Assembly: GCA_019787685.1 (NCBI GenBank) | Contig: JAHNUO010000024.1 | Location: 62,001 to 126,000 of the forward strand | Origin: Chiua virens | Lineage: Eukaryota > Basidiomycota > Agaricomycetes > Boletales > Boletaceae | DNA length: 64,000 nt | Direction: 5' to 3' | Part shown: in pieces, positions 1 through 14,030 of the stretch | Layout: the number at the start of each line of letters is the position of its first letter | Numbering within the stretch: position 1 is the stretch's first letter | Made by a program: the position numbers and the translations under genes | The notes under the pieces: model-generated | Databases searched by the model: none | What the model was told of the DNA's origin: nothing | What the model saw: the letters and a program-made list of their open reading frames with translations, nothing else

Positions 1-3000
1 GATCGCGGTCGATAGGCGGATTTCAACATCAATATATAGGCTCCACGACTCCATTGGCATGGGTTGCATTTCTAAGCAAAATATGGTTTTCGGTACCGAC
101 CATGTCCATCTAGCTTGAAGATTTTAACGACAAAAAGTCAGCAAATACCACGGATGTTGAATTTATAAAAAGACGTGCGATAACTCACGCGTTTGGATTT
201 TTGCAGGCTTATTCGAGTCAGCCTCGAAAAAGCTCAGCTGCCAGACCAACTTGTCAGAGAAAACGAGTATCACGTGGTGAGTTGTCGGCATCAACGCGGC
301 TGCTCGCTTAACCAAGCGTGTTGTCTATTTAGATGCCAGCTCGGGCGGCGTATGGGTATGAAGATGCGTTCGGTGGGAGGAAACCCCACCTCGATGTTCC
401 CGTGAACTCTTCATCTACATTTATTCATAAATGTATCGCGTTTCTCGGAGCTCCGGTAGCCCGTATGATGCACATTCGTGCGTCACGAGGTCTGGATCAG
501 GTGTTTGCGAACCCAAGGTTCTTGGTCAGCGTTTTCTGTCTTTTGATAGAACACATTCAAAACTTTATTCTGTTACTAGTTACTTGTTGATCCGGCTGTG
601 GTCCAACATAAATAGCCTCGCGATGCAATGCGATGCAACTTCAATGGGGCTCAAAAGATGGCACTGATGACAAATGTCATAGAGTAGCTCATTGAAGCCT
701 CTTGAAGATACCAAACTGCTAGTACGTGGACAGTGCTCAAGTCGGCTTGCTCTCCTAGGACAGCCTTGCATCATAATCTGATCGATCTCAGGCTCGCAGC
801 TCGCAATTACCTCCGAGGGCCATTTGAAATGTCCCGAGACCCTGATTCGCTGAGGCTGGGAGCATCCCAGGGTCATGTCACTGCAATTGATATCCCGTCT
901 TTGCACGACGGTCTACTTGAACACTAACGTGGATGTCCTGAGGATGTCTCTGCACTCCGATTCTTCCGACTCCAGTCGAGCGGACGATCAAACAAGTGAG
1001 TGTAGAGAACGATTTTTTCACGACATAGGTATGCTGATCGTAGTGCATCATCTGGTGCAGCATGACGTCATGCACCAGGATCGGCAAGAAAACGAAGGAT
1101 CAGGTACCAGGTCAGATACCATGGGTCGCTGATCAACGTTATAAGCAAAGATTACCATCTCTCTTTGAACTTTACTGAACAGAGTTGACAATACGCCGAA
1201 CCTCCCGGGCCACCATTGAAGTTGGTTTAAATTGAACCAGGAAGGTAACCAAGAAATTTGTTTCGACTAGTTCAAGGCAGCGGCAGTTGAATGTCAGCAA
1301 AAAAATTTACGCCTTGCAGAATACATCAATCGTATAATTTGGCACTTCTTCCACTCTAAGAGAGAAATGACGAAAGAAATAAGTCATGTACTAATGGTGG
1401 AAGAAACTGTCAGTAGAGCAAAGTAGCAAATTAAGGTAAGAAATGTACAAGATAGAGTGAGTGTTTGGAGTTTGGTAGAGACCTATTGAACTATGTTACA
1501 GCGACCAAGATGCAGCAGAAAAAGCCTCAGTGGAAAGAAAATATACGACCAGTCACTGCAATAAAACCCCCCTCGAAAAGGTATATCCGCAGCCAGACGA
1601 GGGACAAAAGCAAGTTCGAATCCACATCACGTAAGAGTGTGGTATTTCTCGTCTTGCGCCGTGTCCTCGCTGTCTCGATCTACGACCTTGTAGTGCCCTT
1701 CTTCTGCGAAGGCAGCAAGCGTCGGGTTGTGAACTGGGATAGCCTCAATATCGCAGTGTCCTTTGTCCTCGTCAATCTGAGAGACGATGGTAGTTTCAAC
1801 GTTGACGTTCAGAGCCATCTTGAGCAAGATGTTAGTAATGAAACGAACACAACAACAGCATATCGAGATACACACACTCTTCTGAGTCATGTTCGGGTTG
1901 AGCATACGATTCTATCATAAGTACAGAAATTAGCTCGAGCCACACAGAAGACATGATAAAGACGAACCGAGAAGTGACTCCTGTTAAGGGGGCTGGCCAA
2001 GGGGGCAACTCCGTTGTGGCCTTCTCGCTCGCTCGAGTACATGCGGTCGACTCTGAGACGTTTACGCATATTAAGTCTGGAGGGAGATTAGCTCAATAGT
2101 TGATAATAATGCTTCGCGGATGGGCATACGTAGCAAGCAGCGAATTGGCATATACTATAACCAATGTAAGCACATTTCTAAGCGCGAAATTCCAGAAGCT
2201 TACGTTTTGCGATGGCAAAGTGCATTCCCAGGAAAATCAAGTTGTGGCGCATGACGAGCCACTGTAAATAACAATGTTAACTCCTTGTTGTATCACGAAT
2301 AACGGGCAGACGAACGCAAATCAACGAGGCAATTGTCACTAAACTGATTAATGGGAGGTTAGGATGACCTCAAAATTCAAGCAGCCACAAAGACATACCA
2401 GGTGACACTACCAGTTTCTAGGGTGTATAAAATCAACGAGTTGATGATGTGGTTCATGCTAAGAGAATGTTGATGAGAAATAGTCGCGAGGAGCAATGCT
2501 GTAGTTTACTTAGCAAACCCAGTCTTTCTGCTACCGAGGAAGATAATCATGATGATAGTAATGATGAACTCGACCGATGCGGAGAGGGTGACACCGGTTG
2601 TAAAAACCCACTAGAGAACTTCGTAAATATCATGAACACAAAAAATATCAAAAGCTCTTACCGCAGGGTAAGGCTTGATGAACATCGAGTATCGTTTCAG
2701 ATGAATGCTGGACGAAAGTTAGACGACGAGCAATGAAAACTAAGAGGGACGCCACGTACATCTCGCCAGTCGATACTGAGACACATAACTATAGTCAAAT
2801 CGAATTTTATTGGTTCGAGACAATGCTTACCGCAAGCAGAGACTGACAAAATAATCAGCAAACACCTCGCGGACACTTAAATCACCATACTCACAGAGAC
2901 GGAGGAATGCAAGGATAACCTAAGGTGTATGTTCGCATAAGGACAGGAAAATTAATCACGACCCCACTTACCACTGGAGCGGCATAATACCACTTCTTCG

Positions 3001-5631
3001 TCACTATGAGCAGATTAAGGATGTAGTGAACGCGCACAAAAACGATTTCTTACACATCCGAATTCTGTTTGCAAAAAAACTGCGACAAATCAGTCCCTCA
3101 GCATTCTTACAACCGACAAACGGGAACGAAAAAACTGACCAGTGTACCATGAACGTGACTATAGCGGTGACGGCCACTGATAACTAGAAAGAATGGTTCG
3201 GTCGAGGCCTTCCCTCCTTAGGGAAAGGTACATACCCCAAGTGCACTGCAAGAATGAGTACCAACTGTGAAAAGGGCGACAGAAGACTCACGAGGGAATG
3301 ATGTCCATGTGATCCGGTTTATTATAATTGGAAATAACCGACTCCCAAACAGCATCGATGATGCAGATAGTGTGCATCAAATCGAACCCCCAAACCGCAA
3401 AAACCTTGTAGCCGTGGCGTTGTTAACGCGGTTCGCCTCCAAAGTTGAGAAACTTGAACATACCAAGACTTTCGTCCATAGGTAATCGCCCGGGTATAGT
3501 TTGAAATATAGAACGCATTGGACGAAGACAATGCCAGTGAGGCTAGTGTTTAAATTGGTGAGCAAAACAACGAGCAAGTACTATGTAGACCTTACGCGCA
3601 TCCAAAGCAAGTGCCAAGGAGGATTGCACCATATACTGTTGCGACAGTAGCCACATCACCAGGAACAGTCATCTTGGGGATGCGGAGAAATAGCGAGAGC
3701 AAGTAAAACGAAAGGACGCGAACGCAGGGGGTTCACTAAAGAGTCGGACCTGTGGGTCGAAGCTTTTGTACGTTATTTGTCCTCATTGACGCCCGATCGA
3801 AGGTTTGGGCGGGGCGCAAAACATTTGTTGGTGTTTCCGTCATATTCCCGTGAAGTTGGCCTAATTCTTGACGGAGAACACATTTGAATTTCTATTTCAA
3901 CAGTCCTCGTGCCGAAGTGTCAATCGGGTAGTGTGTCCCACGGGCGAACCGAGCGCCCAGCCACAAAACAAGTTACCCGTTGACCCTCATCGTGTGATCT
4001 CTCGTAGATCAGCTCAGCACTGCGACTGCAAGACTGCCCATGACTGAGCCCATGGCACGGATCTGTGGAGCTGCAGTAATAGATCCCGAAGAAGATAGTC
4101 ATTTTCATAATGGAAGAGACTGCATCGAAGCACGAATTCGCTGCCGCTCGGGGTTGAGAACAAAAAAAATTGGCCACCGGCAAAATGCATGATTACGAAA
4201 ATCGGATGCGGGCAGCTCGACTTCGCTGTCAACACCATTCCAACAGTCCGGCTCCCTCCCGTCCCTGAAGAGAATGCAATCAAATATATTAAATAACTTA
4301 CGCATGCGTCCATTACCCGAGTCCCGAGCCGTACGGGATCATAATTCACGTTGACCGGAACGCATCTGAGTCCAGCAGGTTACCCACAAAACAAACAACC
4401 ACGAAATTCAATATTTGAACCAGCGAGTTTTGAAGCAAATCCCCTGTCAGGGCAGTAGACTTGTCTGGAATGTTTCAACTTTTTCCACTGCGTCAAAACG
4501 TTGCCTGGAGCGAGTTACCACCTCATGATGCGCTCTTGTCGTGCAGCATGTTGATCGGTGGCAATGCTGGTTCATTTTGTCAGCCTATCACCAAATACAA
4601 AGTGCTGACAGGTCGCCGAGGTCGGACCAGGACTTTCACAGCAATCCGACGGCTAGCACCTGTTATCAGGTTGAGTTGCTACGGTGCGCACATCATGATG
4701 TAGAGGCTCGCACTATTTGGGATAAGCCGGACTATTCTGTCATCAAGCGCAGCAGCGGATCCCCGAGGAGCTCGACGCCGAGGTACTAAATGGGGTTTGT
4801 GTGCGGCATCCTGGAACACGAAGCATAGTACTAGCCGCATCACATGCTGCCAGGTGACCCAGGTCCACGGGCGCACCCGAGTGTCGAAGTTCCATTACTG
4901 TAATCTCTTGAGCTCGGAGCTCAATATGCCTATCAGGCCCTTCCGGGTTCGTTCTACTTTCGATCAACTCACGGTTCGAGCGTTGTAACAAGTCACTTCA
5001 TATTGTGACGAGAGCACTAGTAGCTCGAGCATTGCCAGCAAATAGGTCGAATGCGGACAGCAAGTTGCTCGCATAGATGACATGACATTGGCGGCCGATT
5101 GGGTAAATAATGGCGTCGCAACTCGCGGCTCGCGTAGATTGATCAAAAGGACTTGTGTGCACTCGACTCACCACATCATGATCCGAGTCTGTCGAACGAC
5201 CGGGACAATCATTATTTACCCAAACGGAACTCTCGACCTATGTAATGTGACTATTCTGTTAATACTGTTCAGTTTCTCTTCTGATTGCTATCGATTCCCA
5301 CTTGGAAGCTAGTATAAGTTTCTTCTGCAAGTGAGAAAGCAGTATGCATCCTAAATTCTAATCACAGTCGTGTACAAACGAACGTGCATCACACGTCCAC
5401 GCGCCGGGGCTATCAGCGGGTATCCTTGTGGTTCGCTGGCAAGTCCTGCAAGGCAAGGCTACACAATTCTCATCGATGTCGGCGCATCTCCAGAAACAGC
5501 TCTTGGTCACAAGGACAAGTATATAAAAAGGATACCAAACAACCAGGGCGCACTCTGATTGACATCGCCTCCTTGACTGTATCCAACCTCCACGTCGCCG
5601 ATCACTCACATTTCGTTATTCTCTGTCCACA
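1..5631. other. Gene-poor left flank
   Basis: I see no gene I can support in this stretch. Open frames are short, occur on both strands and match no family I recognise. The only mildly gene-like piece is a short minus-strand frame at about 1627-1818, listed separately. No RNA gene, array or terminal repeat was found by eye. Confidence 0.5.
1627..1818 (-). CDS. Possible small hypothetical protein
   Basis: A minus-strand frame starts at an ATG in a reasonable context (AAG before, GCT after) and reads about 62 residues: MALNVNVETTIVSQ... to ...EDTAQDEKYHTLT, then a stop. It is acidic, with no signal peptide, membrane segment or recognisable motif. It lacks the C-terminal CAAX box that a basidiomycete pheromone precursor would show. 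It stands alone in a gene-poor region and could be chance. A longer plus-strand frame overlaps it. Confidence 0.2.
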   Translation of the reverse strand: MALNVNVETTIVSQIDEDKGHCDIEAIPVHNPTLAAFAEEGHYKVVDRDSEDTAQDEKYHTLT

Positions 5632-7206
5632 ATGCCTGGCACAACGCTACCTCTTTCCCGACTGACGTCCGTACCCACCCCCTCCTTGTCATCGATTTCG
5701 ACCTCCTTAAAGCCGGTGACGTATCGGAGCTTGACCGTCTTTGGCAGGCGGCAACATCTATCGGGTTCTGGTAGTAAGTGATAACAAATTCCTACGTCAT
5801 ATCATGTTCCTTACATCCGTCCTAATGATACCATTCCTTAAATCTGACATAACTTCCCAGCCTCAAGAACCATGGTACCGACCAGGAAGTCAGCGCCATG
5901 TTCGATATGGGAGCTGAGACGATGGCGCTTCCCTTGGAAGAGAAGATGAAATTCGAACAAGGAGATGGGGGGCGTTCATTTGGGTGCGCATCACGTTATC
6001 ACATTTCAATTTCCATATCTTTTCCACGACTTGGGGGCTGAAACGCTGATCTATGCCGATGATCAATCCGATTGCAGATACAAGAAAGCTGGTGCCAACG
6101 CGGTAGATGCCACTGGGTAAGTTAGTTTCAATGACACAGTGGTTTGAGTGGAATAAATGTGATTTACGAATGATCGTCATAACAGAATACTATTGGATGC
6201 GATCGAGTTCATCAACGTCTCAAAGGACGACGCACTCGCCTTCCCCAACGTCGTCCATAGAACATACCCTGCACCGACTACAGCAGCGATCCCGACGGCC
6301 GTAGCACCCTTTATCCGCAAGTCTCTCGAAGTCAACAACACGATCTTGCGCATCTTCAACGATAGGCTAGGCTTACCAGATGGCACGCTTGAACGGCTGC
6401 ACTCGGATAACGAGTATAGCGGCAGTGAATCCCGAGTGATCAAGGCACCGCCGATGCCTGAGAAGAACCTCGCAGATAAAGCGACTTTGGGAGCGCATAC
6501 AGACTTTGGATCACTGGTAAGTCCGGCTAGCTTCTGCATCGACCCTCGCGCCTCCATTATAACCTCCCACCCTAACGTCATCTAACCATCTTCTCGTCAG
6601 TCGTTTTTGCACAACAGGCTTGGTGGTTTACAAGTGATGCCGCCTGATCACACGGAATGGTTCTATGTCAAGGTTCGCCTCGATCTATTCCCAACACACA
6701 CGTTATTCACTCGCATATAACGCTTGCGCACACGCACACAGCCCCTTCCTGGTCATGCCATTTGCAACGTTGGTGATGCGCTCTCTGTCTTCAGCGGCGG
6801 CATCCTCCAGTCCAACATCCACCGCGTCGTCCCACCCCCCGGCGCCCAAGCCGAACACGAGCGTTGGTCGCTCGTCTTCTTCACCCGTCCCGGTAACTCA
6901 ACTATCCTCCGCGCACTCACGGAAGGCAGCCCACTCATCGCGGATGCCGTACGCAAGCACCCCGAACGCAACTTTGAGACGAATTCGACCGCCGAGGAAT
7001 GGTTCGCCAGGCGTGTCAAATACCAGAGGATCAATAACAGACAGGTGAGTTCGGTTGTCTGGGTCTCGCTATCTACGCGTGCCTCGTTGCGTTCTCCTTT
7101 CCCCGTGCTCGTTTGTTGATTTCTGATCGAAAAATTCATTATTCTCTAGGGACCCGAGACGTGGGCAGCGAGCAGGGGTACGGAACATACTCCCACGGTG
7201 GCGTAA
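5632..7206 (+). CDS. 2OG-Fe(II) oxygenase, isopenicillin N synthase-like
   Basis: A non-haem iron, 2-oxoglutarate-dependent oxygenase of the IPNS-like superfamily; the substrate cannot be told. Seven exons with clear splice sites: 5632-5773, 5861-5983, 6078-6116, 6186-6516, 6601-6672, 6742-7044, 7150-7206. The N-terminal DIOX_N part reads THPLLVIDFDLLKAGD... and GFWYLKNHGTDQEV. The iron site is LGAHTDFGSL (HxD) and SNIHRVV (distal His), with RWSLVFFTRP as the 2-oxoglutarate-binding Arg/Ser. It ends ...EHTPTVA. The start was chosen from the family-like MPGTTLPL context. That ATG is one base out of frame with the rest: exon lengths sum to 1067, and one more base near 5653-5660 would give 355 residues. 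It converges with the beta-COP gene downstream. Confidence 0.88.
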
Positions 7207-7696
7207 CGCGCGTAACGCGTATAACGTTGACGGACCTGATTCGGAATTGCACGTATGTGGTTGTACAACTTGGACCTGCCTGTATGCATTACACGTCGAG
7301 CATTTGTGTGCCACTTTTGGGTACATTCAACCTGGGATTGCCCACTCGGACAAATTTTGTACTTTTTCCTCACGAATTAGATGTATGCTTTCGTGCGCAG
7401 CCCATATGGCCCTCCGTTCCACACTTCAGCGGATCATGTGCTGCGACCACAAGATGCTCATTGCGCGTTCGAATATAGCTTTTTTTTTTCCTTCTCACGT
7501 TGATATCCGATCGGAACAATGTTCTCTCTCATTTTCTTAATCTAACCTCCTGGCAATAACTCGTTGCATCGTGAAGAAATGCCTACGATATGAAAAAGAG
7601 AAGAGCACAGGCGCAGACAGAAATGACCTCGTACGAGTCCGACTACCGCATCGCAGCGCCAAGAAGCACCCTAACACCGCGGACCCGACCTGAGTC
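7207..7696. other. Convergent intergenic region
   Basis: This lies between the stop of the oxygenase (+) and the stop of the coatomer gene (-). It should hold both 3' UTRs and polyadenylation signals. A T-rich run at about 7480-7490 is visible. I see no gene. Confidence 0.6.
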
Positions 7697-10600
7697 CTAT
7701 ATGGGTGGCTTGACGTCCTTCTGAGCTATAAAGGCGGACAGCCGCTCAATCTGGTGGCGAACGAGGCACAAATACAAGGCACGCACACATGGTAATACGA
7801 TCTCCCAGCGAGAGCGCAATCCCCTGGGTTTTACTCCGAATGCGAACGTGCCCCACGATCGTACCCAGGTCGGTACGCTCGATGCTGAGATTAGCGAGCG
7901 CATCTTCACCTGCGGACGTAACGTATGTGTGTTGTCACGTGCAAGTCATTCCGTTAATGCCATGGTGTCGACAAGGAATTGGAAATCAGACTGACCAAAC
8001 AAACTCCTGGCGTACATGTTGGCAGAAAGGAAATTGCATTCGCCAGACATGGCACCTTCGGGCGTCAAACACGACATATTGGTCGACTTCATGACATGCT
8101 TAAGGTAGTCACGGGGATCACTGATGGCAAGTCAACCGTCAAAAACCTCGTGCAGAACTCGGCGCGACGTACGACATGTTTGTTGAAACATTGACCCGGT
8201 TTTCCCACTCAAACTCCGTCCACATACTACGGAACTGATGGGCATCAACAAAAGTCACGTCAGCGCCATCAATTCGCGAACATCAACAGGACATTACCTG
8301 AGTCTCGTTGCAGTAAGCAGGTTTGATATAATCCATGATGTCAATGTGGATGTCATTCAAGATCACGCAGGACTCTCCCAGGCCAGGACCCTCCCAGAGA
8401 ATGCTGCCGAAGATGACGCCTGTCTCTGTCGAAGAGACTTTGATGGTGGCCTTGATACTCTGAAAGCCGTGGGGAGCGATAGTGTAGACGGCTGGTCGTT
8501 CAACGAGTTTGAGGTCTCCCAAAGTAGCGAAGTCAAGGCAAAGGTTTTGTAGTGTATTGGAAGTTTGATTCACCAAAAGGACATCTAACGAGTACGATCA
8601 TTAGGCACGCTCAAACCAGGAGGTGCTGGGACTCACCAAGAAGAATATCAAAGCCATGCATCTTCACATACGCCTCGGCGTATATCGGGTCGGAGAAACC
8701 TAACAACAAAGTACTATTTAGTGTGATACTAATGATACGAACGTATTACTCACCAGTAAGTTGTGATATCCGGCTCAAGTTCGAAATGAAATCTTCGTGC
8801 ACCTCGGCAGCGCCGGTCGCTTTGCCCAGATCATCCGCGTACTACGGAGATCTTGAAATAACACCGTGGCGCAACAAATGTCACTTACGTTGAAAGCATC
8901 GTCAGCCGACTTCTTCGAGAACTGGCGGAAGCTGAGGAGATCGTCCACCTGCACGATATTTTCCCTGGTGTCCTCCGCCTCTTTCTTTTCTGCCGCACGC
9001 TTCTGCTTGAAGGTCAGTACTCGAACTTGTGATCTCGGAGAGAACAAGCAGGACGTACCTCCTGAGCTCCCAACATCTTGCCATATGCGACTCGAGTGTC
9101 TCTTAGGAATATATCGTTAACTTCACTATTGCCCCTCAGTTCGCTCAGAGTCTGGATACAACTCAGAATGCGTTCGTTGGAGTCCTCATCGATTGCGACC
9201 GTGACCAGTTTCGATTGACCGACACGAATGACGGAAGTCATCATGAGCATTACCTATGTAGAGATAAGTAACTCAGATGGTGACATTGAAGGCATCAAAG
9301 TTACCTCTGCACGAAGAGCATTGGCTCTGGTAGGGATCATTACTCGATTCATCGTACCGGAGGACGAGTTTCGTCAAAGCAGCCGCGAGGACGGCGCCCG
9401 TAAAGAAATCACCGCCCAAGATCAACGCTAGGGGCGTAATCCAATCATTCGTGACCGACTGCAAGTTGACGTCGTACGTACCTCTGAGTGGCGGTTTCGA
9501 CTTGGTGGTCGAAACCGTCGCTGCTGTGGATGAGGTGTAGGCTGTTTCGGTCGCATAAGTACCATCTGCCAACACTTTTGGTTTCGTCCCTCCGCTCTGA
9601 GCAGCGCCGACACCATCTTCTTCGCCACCCTCAGCAATGGAATTTCCCTCTGCATCCCTCATCTCAGCAGCCAAGATTGGTATCTCCCCGAGCACCGCCC
9701 GAACCTCGACCATCGCTTGTTCAATGTCATCCACACCCTCTACGTACTCTCCCAATATCCAAAGGACACCTCTAAACACCTTGCCGCTCTTTATGCTACT
9801 CAGCGTTGCCGTCAATTTTTCGGTGATCGGTGATCGGAGCGATGGGAACTTCTCGACAACTTCTCGAACGAAAGCAACGACGTCCATCGCTGACGGGTTA
9901 TTAGAGTCTCCGAGGAAGTCCATGAGAGCATGCACGACGCTAGCGGCTACCTCGGAGAACTTTATCGCCATGACGTGGATGCTTTGGATCAACAATTGTC
10001 GGTACTCAGGTGTCTATACGGACAAGGATGAATATTATTGCCGTACATCACATGTGATGATCAAACCTTGTCATAATCCTGGTCTTGTGTCCGCTGAAGC
10101 TGTTTCTTGAGGAACAGGACAACTTCTTCCACGTTTCGAGTAGAAGTCATACTCAACACGATGCTCATCGCTTTTCGTCGTACTTCCATGTCAGCACTAT
10201 TTCATACGTCAGAGAAAGGAAAGGCAGGTACGAGATCAGACTTGCCTAGAGAGAACCTGCAGGACGTCCATGATGAGTCCATCCAACACGGCGCCGTGTC
10301 TTGAACGTAATGCGTCCAGCCTGTCAAGAACGATGAGTTTCACGTTGTTGTCGGATTCCTTGATGATAAGGTTAACGAGACATGACGCCGCAGCTATCAA
10401 GATGCAAATTCCACACAGTATTCAGGACTAGAGACGACAGAAGAGCACACCTTTAACTGCAGCAGGGTTTTGCGTGAGCGTAGTCAGCGTTGTCGCAGCT
10501 TCATACTTGACAGCATGCGACGAGGAGTTGAGCAGCTCGAACATGCATCGGATATATCGAGGCTACGCGTTACAAGACAGCTGAAGGGATCAACGTGGAC

Positions 10601-11532
10601 TGTGATGACAACCTCACTCACTTTATGGGTGGTATCGTTCATACAATCCATCCGGGCGACTTCGATGATCGCCATTTGCAGCCCTTCGTCCATCGAGGCC
10701 ACACCATCCCAGACACCCCGCAGCCACTCCACTGCTTTGTTCATCGCCACATTAGCGAGAAATACGAACGCGTTCCGCTTGCACGTCGCGTCAGATTCCG
10801 CAGCGAGAAAGGTCTGCATGAGTTCTGCGGCATCCGGAACGAGAGACTCGTGTTCGCGATGAACGGTATAGAGAGCAAAGACGGCAGCTTTCCTGACATA
10901 CGAATGGCGGTGTTCGAGGTTGGTACGGAGAGTTGGAATGAGTGGTTCAAGGAGTTCGATGTCCTTGGTGATTTTTTGGAGGAAGCGGAGGGTGGCGCCG
11001 CGGATATATTCGTTTGGATGTTGCTGGATGTATACACATCGAAACCTCAACCTTGGTAGTAATCACAAGGTAAACGGAACGCACCAGATCATTGCGGATA
11101 GCGTTGCTGGACGACGCAAGTGAGAAGAGAACTAGCAGAGCAACGTCAGGAAGACACGCACACGACGAGGATCATCTCCTGCTTTAGCTTTCCGTTCTCG
11201 TCGTACTTCGGACACACTTCCCAATAAAAGTGAAGCAATTTCTTGAGTTGCTTGTGCTTCGAGGGCATGATATACTGGATGATTGGCATCAACAATGTAG
11301 GCTAGATGGAACGCACGAAATAACATCAGCCTATGATCTGGAATGCGGAAACTCGGTCGTATGAAGGACTCACCTGAGGATTCCCGTTAATAGTTGCAAC
11401 AATGATTTTGCGCAACGTGTCCAGTTTGTCTTCATCGGAGCCTTTCTCAAGGGATGACCGCAGTTCCTGTGTGGAGGGCGTCTCCGCGGTGTCTTCGAAT
11501 ACGACCGTGTAACATGATGTCTCTCCTGACAT
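7697..11532 (-). CDS. SEC26: Coatomer subunit beta (beta-COP, Sec26)
   Basis: Beta subunit of the COPI coat, acting on Golgi-to-ER vesicles. The translation follows beta-COP from end to end. It starts [19 protein letters not shown], then the HEAT-rich N-terminal adaptin region ([61 protein letters not shown]). The middle reads [15 protein letters not shown] and PPLRG...[11 protein letters not shown]. The C-terminal appendage reads [49 protein letters not shown] and [11 protein letters not shown]. It ends [19 protein letters not shown]. Many short introns split it. I found no disrupted frame, although not every splice junction was resolved. It sits 0.5 kb downstream of the permease gene on the same strand. 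Confidence 0.95.
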
Positions 11533-12050
11533 GGTGCGCTCGTCGTCGTCGTTGTCCGGCGCGAATGATGTGGATGTCCTAAACTATACCGTATGGGAAA
11601 ACTTAACCAACTTTGTCCCCGAACGCCAGCATTGCCACAAATCTTCCTTCTTTCGGCGACGTGTATGCCACGCACATCCTACCATCTCCCCTCCCAATTC
11701 CACTACATGTATTACCACCTACCGCTGATGATCAGTCTAGGACTAACCCTCATAGACAGCCAACAGAGGGGTCGTGTTCCTGACGCGGTACTGCAGCCCA
11801 CGTCAGCCACATGACAGCTGCTCATCTTTTGTTGCGAACTGAAACCTACGGAGAACCAAGATCGAAACAGCAAAGATTCTTCCAAGACCAGGCATCCTTG
11901 ACGACGACACAATTCAAAGCTACGAAATTGGGGACGAGAGCGTGTATGCTTATAGCCGCGTCAAGCCTTTGATTTCATGTAAAGCTTGGTCCAATGATGA
12001 AATAACAGCTTGTTACAATCAGTCGTTCGACCACCCCCCTCCACGCGCGT

Positions 12051-14030
12051 TCACTTCCCCGTCAACCGAATTTCTAACCATCGCAAAGGTGGGAACGTCA
12101 CCGCCGCAAAGGTTGCTGCGAGCTTCAGCCCGTGTCAGCGAAGCACTGGATCATCGGGTTGGTCTTCTTACCTCGAATCCCAGATCCGCGCCCGACGCAG
12201 CACCAGCCAACTTCCCGATCGGTCCAACGTACCATACTTGCGACATACCGACCACCGCACCTACGATGCCGAAACAGCACGCCGACATGCCTGCGACACC
12301 CATTGGGAGTCTGAGAATCGAGAGAAGGAAGAGTCAGCACATAAGACAACAAAGAGCCAGGACCAGGATGGCAAGACAGCACCGCCAACACCATGTAGAA
12401 CAAAGAAACACCTACTTGGATGGGTTATCCCAATCATTCAGGTTGTATCCTCCCAATGGTCCCCCCCTCCCTTCGAAATAGGAAATGTTCCTCCGCAACA
12501 ATGACGATAAAGAACGCCGTCCAGTAACTCAATATAGACAAAAAGTTACTGAGGATAGCACTGAAATGCTCCCGTCCAACAACGCCGGCGACGGTATACA
12601 CGATGAAAACGACGAGCACCCATAGAAAACGGGGTACCATAGCAAAGGGACGACCGAGTGCTTGTATGGCAAGAGCGGCGGAGTAGGTATTAGGAATATT
12701 GTTGGAACTATGGTTTGGAAGGAAAGGTCAGCACGCGATTCAGTCAAGACACGAAACACGCACATTGCGCTCATAGACAGCAATACCAATAGAAATTTTC
12801 CTCCGCCTCCCCAAGGCGACAAGACTTGGGCGATCAATGCACCTGTGTCTGCCCCTGCGCCAAAGGCAGTCACGTATGCTTCGTCGGTAATTGTCATCAA
12901 CGTAGCGCCCAGGGTCACGGAGAAGACTATCGGAAGGTATAGACCCCAGAAAGTCAATGCGAATACGCGCCAGGGTTTCGTATCAACAGGTAGTCGGACA
13001 TTGTAGTCAGCAGCAATAGGTGCCCAGCCTGCGACGGAGCCAAAGATGATTGCGCCGAAGCCCAGGACGTCAGCGCTAAGTGCTCTCCCACTGTCTTCAA
13101 ATGGATTCTGGGCATTCACATGATAGCCGGCTTTACTCCCCAGTCCATAAAGACAGCACATGATGAAAAACTGTGACTATCCAGGCGTAACGTTCATAAA
13201 TGTGAACCATATCGTAACCGACGAAACAAGGGACGAGACAGCAGACACCGACGATAACGATGGCGGCAACGAGGGGAAGAGCGCCTCCATTGATCGAAGC
13301 AAGTGTCTCTCCACCAAGGATGACTGCCGTCGTGGCAAAGCCAAGTCTAATGGCAATTTATCAATGCGGATGATAGCAGAGGCAAGGCAATATGAACTTA
13401 CTGAGTGAGGATGTTCAGGATAGAGTAAAAAGTGCCGCCGATATATCCCGAACTATATCTGGAAATGATCATCGTACGCAGGCCAGTCTGAGGACCGAGT
13501 GTGGCGATAAAAGCCGTTGCTACACTACCGAGGGCAGCAAAGCAAAGTGTGGTCGCGATGGTATGACTGGACTAAGGTTGAGTACGAGTCGACGCAAATA
13601 AACGCAGACTCACTGCAAAGTAAGCGTGAAAACATATTGTCCCAAAACACCCACAGGTATGGTTGTGATCACCATGTTGACAGACCTGCTCTATGGATGA
13701 GGTACGGAACCATGGCAAGAAGAGGGACATACCACCACATGAATAGACTACGTGACGTGATAAGCACACTGCATGGAAACGAGGCAACGTTGATGAAACG
13801 GACCTGTTCCAAAAGTTTTTCGTTTCCCTCTGGTGCTCCGGAACACGTTCGACGCCTCTTGCTTCAACACCGCTGTTGAAGAGTTTGGACAGAAGAGGGC
13901 CAAAGGCGCCAAAACGTTTCGCGATCACTTGGTCCGGTGCATCTTCGGTTGCATACACCTCGGTCTTGGTCTCGAGAGCAGAGAGACCTTTCTCCTTGTC
14001 GTAGGATTCCTGGATGCTGCCATTGGACAT
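12051..14030 (-). CDS. Purine-cytosine permease (NCS1 family)
   Basis: Plasma-membrane transporter of the fungal Fcy2-like purine/cytosine permease family (proton symport is family knowledge). Start MSNGSIQESYDKEKG. The cytosolic N-terminus leads to VERVPEHQRETKNFWN and FMWW. Membrane segments follow: TTIPVGVLGQYVFTLTLQ, LGPQTGLRTMIISRYSSGYI, ILGGETLASINGGALPLVAA, VLGFGAIIFGSVAGWAPIAADYNV (a conserved substrate-site region), ALTFWGLYLPIVFSVTLGA, NTYSAALAIQALGR and LSYWTAFFIVIVAEEHFLFRRE. The tail reads GGYNLNDWDNPS, then LPMGVAGMSACCFGIVGAVVG. It ends RWLEIRLTGK. The frame breaks at a run of seven C (+ strand 12461-12467); six would keep it open, so one base too many there. The exact substrate is unknown. 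Confidence 0.88.

Noticed and set aside
1611..1630. GTTCGAATCC, a possible tRNA B-box
   Set aside because: No A-box, acceptor stem or cloverleaf partner sequence could be found around it.
7697..7909. Minus-strand 70-residue frame starting [10 protein letters not shown]
   Set aside because: It is a shifted frame over the last exons of beta-COP; the true frame reads [12 protein letters not shown] and continues to [12 protein letters not shown].
11942..12504. Plus-strand frames of 179 and 164 residues
   Set aside because: They lie antisense to the permease C-terminal exons, have low-complexity Pro/Arg/His content and no homology; shadows.
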